A stretch of DNA of 64,000 bases from Luzula sylvatica. Taxonomy: Eukaryota; Streptophyta; Magnoliopsida; Poales; Juncaceae. The translations under genes and the position numbers were made by a program. Below the pieces are notes generated by a model that was not told the origin of the DNA, did no database searches, and saw nothing but the letters and a program-made list of their open reading frames with translations. The stretch spans positions 76,085,087 to 76,149,086 of the forward strand of contig OX326956.1 of assembly GCA_946800325.1 (NCBI GenBank), in the 5' to 3' direction. Positions 57,193 through 64,000 of the stretch are shown piece by piece (position 1 is the stretch's first letter; each line of letters begins with the position of its first letter).

Positions 57193-57860
57193 TAGGGCTG
57201 CAACTTTAGCTCGTGGCTCGTGGCTCGCTCGAGCTCGACTCGATAATAGTTCGATAATAGCTCGCTCGATATTAACTCGAAATTAAACGAGCCGAGCCGA
57301 GCTAGCTCGAATGCTTATTGAGCCGAGCTTGAGCCAGACTCAGCTCGCTCGTATTAAGCTCGAAAAAAATTTGAGCTCGATTTAAAATATTAAATATTTT
57401 TATCATAATTAATTCATATTATATATATTATTATAATTAGAAAAATTTATGAAGAAAAACTTTATCTCCATAATAATTCCAAGTCAGATTACAACTTAGG
57501 TCCAAAAAAAAATATTAACTAAGGGAGACAAATTAATAATATCACGTCCAAATCCTATTTTTTTATGTTTTGTGTTGTATGTTTGATTTATTATTGTTAT
57601 GTTTTAAGATAGTTTGATATTTAGAATATTTTTTGTTTATTCACAATTATTATAATTTTTTTTAATTAAAATTCAAGTTGTTTTTTTAATTGAGCTACTG
57701 TTGAGCCGAGCCGAGCTAGCTCGAATTAAAACGAGCCGAGCTTGAGCTTGATTTTTTAGCTCGAACCCTAATTCTAAATGAGCCGAGCCAGCTCGAGTAA
57801 GTTCCGAGCCGAGCTTGAGCTTGGCACAGCTCGCTCGAGCTCGGCTCGTTTGCAGCCCTA
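57193..57860. mobile_element. 668-bp hAT-type non-autonomous element
   Basis: Left end TAGGGCTGCAA and right end TTTGCAGCCCTA, with exact 8-bp duplication AGTGGGAG at 57185-57192 and 57861-57868. Subterminal regions are packed with GAGCCGAG/CTCGGCTC/AGCTCG words in both orientations. AT-rich centre without a transposase. Confidence 0.95.
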
Positions 57861-58017
57861 AGTGGGAGTGATCATCACTCGTAAATGAATAAAGAACGCA
57901 TACTTTTTAGAATTCAAACTACACTATATCGTCGCTACATCGTGTTATACATAACACTTTAACTATCTTCTTCATTATTTATAAATTTTATTTTTATTTA
58001 TTTCTCTGCACTTCTGG

Positions 58018-58260
58018 CTATGTTGCACAGATACTTCAAAAAAATGAATCGTACCCGTATCGGATACGTATCAGATACGGATACGCCACCGATACGGCAC
58101 CGATACGAATCCGATACGTCACGTGGCGTATCAGACTATTTTAGTATATAAATTTGAACTTATAAGATTCTGAAAGTACGGCACGATACGTTTCCGATAC
58201 GGCTGGATACGATTTCGATACGGCGGGATACGGTTCCGATACGGCTGACCCATTGTTTTT
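58018..58260. mobile_element. Fragment of the CTATGTTGCAC hAT family
   Basis: Left end CTATGTTGCACAGATACTTC matches the left end of 39117-39466, followed by many GATACGG/CGTATC words. The right terminus and second target duplication are not found, so it is truncated or obscured. Confidence 0.6.
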
Positions 58261-58331
58261 TGTTTTTTTGCCCAATATAAAAATACCCAATACTTTTACA
58301 ATTCAATAGTATTTTACATCACATATCTTTT

Positions 58332-60252
58332 CACTACAACATATCTGCCGGTTTGGGACGGGACAAAACCGTCCCAATAAGGTGCCAAACCGTTCCAATA
58401 AGTCTTTTGGTACGGTGGGCCGTCCCAAACCTCCCGTCACAACAAAGGGCGTACGTAACAGGGACGGACCGTCCCAATAAGCTTTTTGAGACGGTATATT
58501 TTTGGGACGGGCCGTCCCAATAAGGATGGATGATGTGACAGAGTGCAGAGAAGTACGTGACGGGTCTTTTGCGACGGCCCGTCCCTATAACGTATTTGCG
58601 ACGGTATGTATCTGCGACGGCCCGTCCCTATAACGTATTAGCGACGGCAGTTATTTGCGACGGCATGTAGCTATCAAGTATTTGCGACGGCACATATTTG
58701 CGACGGCCTGTTGCTATTAGTATTTATTAATATTATTAATATTGCTGATTATTATTTATTGATATATATTTATTACTTATTATTATATATTATTTATTAT
58801 TATTATTATTATTATTATTTATTATATTTATTAATATTGCTGATTATTAAATAATAATATATATAATTATATAATTTTATATATAATTAAATAATTATAC
58901 TACAAAAAATCACACATACATACACATATTACAGAATTTTTTGATGGTCACACATACATACACATATTACGCGCAACACATACACATTACATTGCATAGA
59001 TATTACACACACCCACACATACACAAATGCATATTACACACACATTACATACATACATATTACACACATACATACACACACACACCCTACATACATATTA
59101 CACACAATACATACAAAAAGTCAATTTACAAAGATCTTTATACACTCAACAGTTTAATACAAATATATCTCAAAAAAAAAAAAAAAATTAACAAGTACTA
59201 ATAAATGTACATAAAATAATAAATAATATTTACTAAATATTAATTAATACATAATATAATCTCAAAGTTAATATAATATTATATTTATTATCAATTATGA
59301 AAAAATCAGCAAAAGCAAAAAAGAATGAAAAAAATCATAAAAAATAAAAACAGAAATATTATTTAATTATTTAGTAAAATATTGAATTACATAATTATTT
59401 AATTCAAAAGAAAAACAATATTGAATTACATAATTATTCAAAAGAAAAACAGTATTTCGGTAAATAAATTATAATTTCTGATAATAATAATTTATCAAAA
59501 CAAATTTTAAAATCCAAGTAAAATTGTAAAAAAAAGAAATTTGGACCTTGGCTTCGAGTTTATTCGGGATTGTTTCGAATGCGAGAAGATCGGCTCCGAA
59601 TTCGGTAAGAACTTGAACTCTTCATCTGTGTAAATCGACAAATTGTAAATCACAGTTTATTACCAAATGAATGCAAATCCAGTAAAATAAATAATAAAAA
59701 AACACAGTAAATACTTACGAAAGCGAGAAGGCTGTCGCTCTCGCTTCTCGCGCTGGCTCTCGCTCTCGTGCTCGTGCTTGGCGATCTGGAGCTTCGTGGA
59801 TATGGAGCTTCGCAGATTTGCATAATCGCCCGCTTCTCGCTCTCGCTTCTAGCGCTGCAAATTAAGTTAAAATTTGTTTCACAGATTTTTAAACTCACTT
59901 CTCCTAATAGTTGTAAAATTTGTTTCAGAAAAGAAAAAAGAGCAAAAATCGTTCATATATCAGTGACTATCTAGACAAATCTGTCCAGAAAAGAGAAAAA
60001 AAAAATTGATACAAAAATTATTTCGAAAAAAAATTGTAGATCTGTTAAAAAAGCGGACAAAAAAATACCTTAAAATTACATGCATGCAACGAAATCTTCA
60101 CCGGATCTTTATTGCGAGAGAGAGCTACTTCTTCACCGGAGGGTGTGAAAGGAGGGGCTGTGAGCAAGGGAGAGAAAGAGAGCCGAGTAAAGGGGGCTGT
60201 GAGAGGTGCAGTGTGAGAGAGAGAGCCGAGAGAGCAAGGGATTTTGAAAAAT

Positions 60253-60292
<40 letters not shown>

Positions 60293-60696
60293 GAGCTGGG
60301 GAATAGGAAAAAAACGGGGGAAAGTTCAACATGATATGCTCGGTTTTTAGCGACGGCCCGTGGGTGATAAACTTTCTGCGACGGTTAGATCTGCGACGAG
60401 CCGTCGTAAGCTGGTATCTGCGACGGTTTGTGATGCGACGGGCCGTGGTAAGCTAGTATCCGCGACGGATAAACATTCAGTGACGGGCCGAAGGTGATAT
60501 ATTTGAATTATCACCGACGGGCCGACGCTAATTGGCCGACGCAAAAAGTTTTTGGGACGGGGAAAGTTGTTTGGGACGGCCCGTACCTGATTGTTGTGAC
60601 GGGGAATTGTGTTTGGGACGGCCCATACGTGATTATTGGGACGGTGATGTCCTTTTGGGACGGCTTGTCCCTATTTGGCATGTTTTTTGGGACGGC
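58332..60696. mobile_element. CACTA (En/Spm) element, left part, cut by the gypsy element
   Basis: The terminus CACTACAACATATCTGCCGG is followed by dense GGGACGG / GCGACGGCCCGTC subterminal repeats (58350-58700). A second field of the same repeats (60345-60696) should be the opposite subterminal region, but the closing ..TAGTG end is not reached because an LTR starts at 60697. The interior has an (AT)-rich part, a CACATACATA simple repeat (58905-59115) and (GA)n at 60253-60291. No transposase domain was recognised, so it looks non-autonomous. Confidence 0.75.
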
Positions 60697-62114
60697 TGAT
60701 AAGACATTAATTATACACATTTTATGTCCTATACATAAGTGATATTGCACCATAATATGCATCAATTGTCTCCTTTATATATAATAATCACAAGTTGAAT
60801 GCTGATACTACTAATTAAATGAATATGTGATTTTAGGTGCAATTTGGATCAAGCATAACATGAAGAATAAAAGGAAATGAAGAGATGACCAAGATTCGGA
60901 TTGCTGACCACTGCTTTGTATTTCGGCCATAACTTTAGTTTTGGGCCTTAGATTAATTCATGCAGTAGCTTGTTGGAAAGAAGACACAAAGGCCCAACTT
61001 TCAATTATTTTCACCAGAGTCCAATTCGGACCAGAAGAAGGGTCAAATCGAGCATCTTCCAGGGTCTTCTATCATGCAATGGGCATGCCTCTCATACCTT
61101 AGGCATGTGTACTTCACAAGGACTTCACACACTCCTCATGACCACTTTTTGGGCTATATAACCAGGTGCAAGGGCACCTTCTCTCTAGTTCCCCTTTTTA
61201 CCTAGCAATTCTCCATCATTTTTAGTTTAGAATTTTAGTTATCATGTTTCTAGCGTAAGCCTCTTTAAGGCATAGTTAGTGTTTGTGTTGTTGTGTTGTA
61301 GCTTTTGAGGCTTTTAATAATGAAGTATATTTGATTGTTGTTATTCTTTTCGTATTTTGAACTTATTATTTTCATGCTCAGTGATTCTAGTAAGTTTAAT
61401 TAGGCCAATTTCTATGCTCAATAGAAATTTACAAGGGCCAAAAATCTTAAATGGTTGCTTTGCTGAATAGCTTCCATTAAGGGTTTGAATAATTTCTAGT
61501 GCAAATTTCTTTTTAACGGACTCAATAATCTCTGAACAAGCTCATTGTTTGGTAGGTTGTGATTTGTCTAAGTAGCCATTGATTTCTTTATTTTTGGTTA
61601 TGATATTAAAATAGGTTAGTGTTTTGATTTACGAGCTGATCTAAGTTGAAACACTTTCTTTTCGTTTTAGTTATTTATCGGTTAGATCTCATCTAACTGC
61701 ACTTTGATCTTAATATCATTTTATTATTGAAGTCAAGGATAGAGTTACACGCAACACACTACGCGAAACTGTGCCTTATCTCTCACTGAATCCAAACCTC
61801 GTTTTTACGTTACGTTTTCTTGTTTTGTGAAAATCAACCAACCGACAAATACCCCCCCAATTGTGTGTTTCTTTCTAGTCTTTGTGTTTGGTTTCGTGTA
61901 CGGTCTTTTCGTTTCTTTCTTTTAGTTTTGAGTTATTTTACTTTGAGTCTTTTCGTTATTTTCTTTTCTTTCTTTTGTGTTTATTTTAATCTAGTCTAAT
62001 CTACGCAGCTCTCTGTGGTTCGATCCCTACTTTCACTTTCTACATTTTTTAAGTTTAGGGTTATAAATTTCTTTTGGTAAACCTTTTAACGACTGTAAAA
62101 ATGTTTGGTTATCA
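60697..62114 (+). repeat. Gypsy 5' LTR
   Basis: 1418 bp, TGATAAGACA...GGTTATCA. TATA-like CTATATAACC near 61154, followed by a pyrimidine-rich leader; TGGTTCGATCCC near the end. Confidence 0.85.
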
Positions 62115-62117
62115 AAA

Positions 62118-62135
62118 TGGCGCCGCTGCCGGGGA
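62118..62135 (+). other. Gypsy primer-binding site
   Basis: TGGCGCCGCTGCCGGGGA, three bases after the LTR, the tRNA-complementary site type found in plant Athila-like elements. Confidence 0.88.
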
Positions 62136-62230
62136 GCTGGTAACGGTATTAGTTTAGATTAATATTCACACTTTTCTTGTGTTGTACTTTTGTCTACATT
62201 TGTAAAACTTTTTGTTAGTTTTTACCTTTT

Positions 62231-62345
62231 TCACTTTTTGTCAGAGTCACATTTTATTTACCTTTGTAACGTTTTCACTTTTTGTCAGAGTCACATTTTA
62301 TTCACCTTTGTAACTTTTTCACTTTTTGTCAGAGTCACATACTAT
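62231..62345 (+). repeat. 44-bp tandem repeat in the gypsy leader
   Basis: TCACTTTTTGTCAGAGTCAC starts at 62231, 62275 and 62319; the last unit is partial. Confidence 0.92.
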
Positions 62346-62408
62346 TTATTTTCTTTTGAGTCTGCATATTGCATTTACTAACTCTCGTTTGTAGATTTTG
62401 TTCTGTTT

Positions 62409-64000
62409 ATGAGAGTAACTCGGAGTGCCAAAATTCCACTTACACCGCTGGATATAGAGATTGAAAGAACACGCCGGGAGCAAAGAAGAGCAATTCCGGT
62501 GACACTGGAGTTAGACGAGAGGTCTGGAAAGGTGGAGTACACGGACAACGAAGGCGAGTATCCTACCCCGCCATCTTCTCCTCACGCTACAACAGGTAAC
62601 ATTTTAAGAATGGCAAATAATGATGATAGAACCCTTAGGGACTTGTCTACCTTTGATTTTGCTACCAACCAGTACGGTATTGTCTTACCACCAGTCCCAA
62701 ACTTTAAAATTCATACGGGTCTCCTTCAATTGTTGCCTACCTTTAATGGGAGTGTGGGAGAGGATCCACACTCTCATATGAGGGAGTTTAATCACATCAC
62801 CGCCACTCTCATGCCGGCGGAGATTGTGGATGAAGGCCCGTATAAATTGCGATTGTTTTCATATAGTCTTAGAGGCCTAGCAAAAGACTGGTACTATCAT
62901 TTAGCTCCATTTCCAACAACTTGGGTAGAACTTCAAAAATTGTTTCTGGATAAATATTTTCCTGTCTCTCTCACTGCTTCTATTAGGAAACAAATATGTA
63001 GTATTCAACAAGAAGTAGGGGAAACCCTATATGAGTATTATGATCGTTTTCAAAAATTATGTGCAAAGTGTCCCAATCATCAAGTGCCAGAAAATCTTTT
63101 AATTCAACACTTGTATGACGGGATGCTTCAAGAAACTAGGGATAATGTAGATTCTGCTATTGGGGGTGCATTCATAGATAAAACTGTTAGGCAAGCACGT
63201 ACCCTGATTGAAACCATGGCCAAAAATGCCCAATCTAGTAGAACCAGATCCAGAATTAGGGGAGTTAGTGAAGTGAGAGATTGTGATTTAGAGAAACGAG
63301 TGAGTGGAATAGACGCCAAGTTGGATAGCTTAGCTAATATGATGGCGTCGTTCATGGGAACGAAGGCGGAAGTAAAGTCTTGTGGTATATGCACCCAGAC
63401 GGGGCACTCGACCGATTCTTGCCCGACACTCGAAGATGAAGAAAAAGTCACAACCACAGCTTGTGGGATCTTCAAACTGAACCATCAGGGAGGCTCAAAT
63501 GGGGGTCAAAACCGCAACTATGATCCCTACTCTAAAACTTACAATCCTGGATGGCGTGATCACCCAAACTTCAGGTGGCGTGAACCTGGAAATCCGCAAC
63601 AACCTCCTCAGAACTATAACCAAAATCATTCTCCTCCTCCTCCTCCTCCTCCTTCTCAAATGGATCCAAATCTAAAGAGTCTTTCTGACATTGTGTCCTC
63701 CTTGGCTGCTTCAACTAGTTCTTTTCAGAAAGATATAAAGAGCGCGCTGACACATCTCAGCACTCAAATTGCTCAAATATCCTCTGAGGTAAACCAGTTG
63801 AAAACTCAAGGGTCCTCCCAACTTCCTTCTCAAGCTCTTAACCCTCGAGAGCATTCATGTGCCATCATCTTACGAAACGGAAAAGAAGTCGAAGGGAGCC
63901 ATTCGAACAAGGACAATGAAGAAAAAGACGAAGTGATTAAGGTGGATTCGGAAAAAGTGAAGGAGAAACCCAAGGAAGCTACACCTTATAAACCTAGAGT
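62409..64000 (+). CDS. Gypsy gag (start of gag-pol), open to the window end
   Basis: ATG at 62409 opens a frame with no stop through 64000 (at least 530 codons). It holds a retrotransposon gag domain (LLPTFNGSVGEDPHSHMREF, LFSYSLRGLAKDWYYHL, RKQICSIQQEVGETLYEYY), a zinc knuckle CGICTQTGHSTDSC (CX2CX4HX4C, about 63391-63432), a Pro-rich stretch (seven Pro codons at 63631-63653) and an acidic Lys/Glu-rich segment leading toward the protease (TPYKPR at the very end). Gag forms the particle that packages element RNA. Protease, RT and integrase should follow beyond the window. The gene looks intact as far as it is visible. Confidence 0.92.
   Translation, partial: MRVTRSAKIPLTPLDIEIERTRREQRRAIPVTLELDERSGKVEYTDNEGEYPTPPSSPHATTGNILRMANNDDRTLRDLSTFDFATNQYGIVLPPVPNFKIHTGLLQLLPTFNGSVGEDPHSHMREFNHITATLMPAEIVDEGPYKLRLFSYSLRGLAKDWYYHLAPFPTTWVELQKLFLDKYFPVSLTASIRKQICSIQQEVGETLYEYYDRFQKLCAKCPNHQVPENLLIQHLYDGMLQETRDNVDSAIGGAFIDKTVRQARTLIETMAKNAQSSRTRSRIRGVSEVRDCDLEKRVSGIDAKLDSLANMMASFMGTKAEVKSCGICTQTGHSTDSCPTLEDEEKVTTTACGIFKLNHQGGSNGGQNRNYDPYSKTYNPGWRDHPNFRWREPGNPQQPPQNYNQNHSPPPPPPPSQMDPNLKSLSDIVSSLAASTSSFQKDIKSALTHLSTQIAQISSEVNQLKTQGSSQLPSQALNPREHSCAIILRNGKEVEGSHSNKDNEEKDEVIKVDSEKVKEKPKEATPYKPR

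Larger units (their letters stand above)
60697..64000 (+). mobile_element. Ty3/gypsy LTR retrotransposon, 5' part
   Basis: 5' LTR 60697-62114, primer-binding site 62118-62135, leader, then gag running off the window. It is inserted into the CACTA subterminal repeats (left flank ACGGC). The primer site TGGCGCCGCTGCCGGGGA and the gag type point to the Athila/Tat-like part of Ty3/gypsy. No damage was seen in the visible coding part, so it may be young. Confidence 0.9.

Noticed and set aside
58941..59201. 86-codon His/Thr/Tyr-rich protein
   Set aside because: Translation of a CACATACATA simple repeat inside the CACTA element.
59650..60332. Short proteins in the CACTA interior
   Set aside because: Overlapping frames on both strands in Arg/Ser-coding simple sequence and (GA)n; no transposase motif.

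Overview
The window is nuclear DNA from a flowering plant, most likely a eudicot. The evidence is AT-rich intergenic DNA, GT-AG introns, three plant-type protein genes (a GH31 glycosidase, a MIZU-KUSSEI1/DUF617 protein and a PLAC8/PCR-type cysteine-rich membrane protein) and a dense load of plant transposons: L1-type LINEs, Ty1/copia, Ty3/gypsy, a LARD, CACTA, hAT and Mutator-like MITEs. Nothing bacterial or organellar was seen. I cannot name the species.

Layout. 1-2957: AT-rich DNA ending in a 1.5-kb foldback element with a 9-bp target duplication. 3450-7454: ten-exon GH31 gene (YihQ/sulfoquinovosidase-like) with an apparently damaged 5' end and two inverted-repeat insertions in introns. 7455-9897: intergenic DNA with a copia gag relic. 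9898-24059: a three-layer nest. A ~6-kb L1-type LINE on the minus strand (12-bp target duplication) is split by an 8.1-kb copia element (5-bp duplication GAATT), which is itself split by a 4.7-kb non-autonomous LARD in reverse orientation (duplication AATTG). 24060-36451: gene-bearing DNA with an intact MIZ1-like gene (27937-28692) and an intact three-exon PLAC8/PCR-like gene on the minus strand (31828-32759). Both genes have broken duplicates: a PLAC8 exon-3 relic next to the intact MIZ1-like gene, a MIZ1 pseudogene next to the intact PLAC8 gene, and a third MIZ1 fragment near 49000. 36452-40514: MITEs, microsatellites and a hAT element.

40515-48523: a second L1 LINE with one target duplication around the whole but a large internal inversion/duplication. 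A 1.35-kb piece is present twice, head to head, and the left junction carries patchwork filler DNA. 49756-54078: a 5'-truncated LINE carrying two different solo LTRs (1163 bp and 2342 bp), each with its own 5-bp duplication. A paralogous, still empty copy of this insertion site lies at 34373-34389. 57193-60696: a 668-bp hAT element and the left part of a CACTA element. 60697-64000: a gypsy element with complete 5' LTR, primer-binding site and a gag frame that stays open to the end of the window.

The cellular genes look independent rather than co-regulated. The main content is a history of segmental duplication followed by nested insertion, which can be ordered because target-site duplications can be read for nearly every layer. 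No new enzymatic system was found. The most unusual items are the rearranged LINE with templated filler, the triple nest, the four-module foldback element and the copia element that lost exactly its RT-RNase H region.
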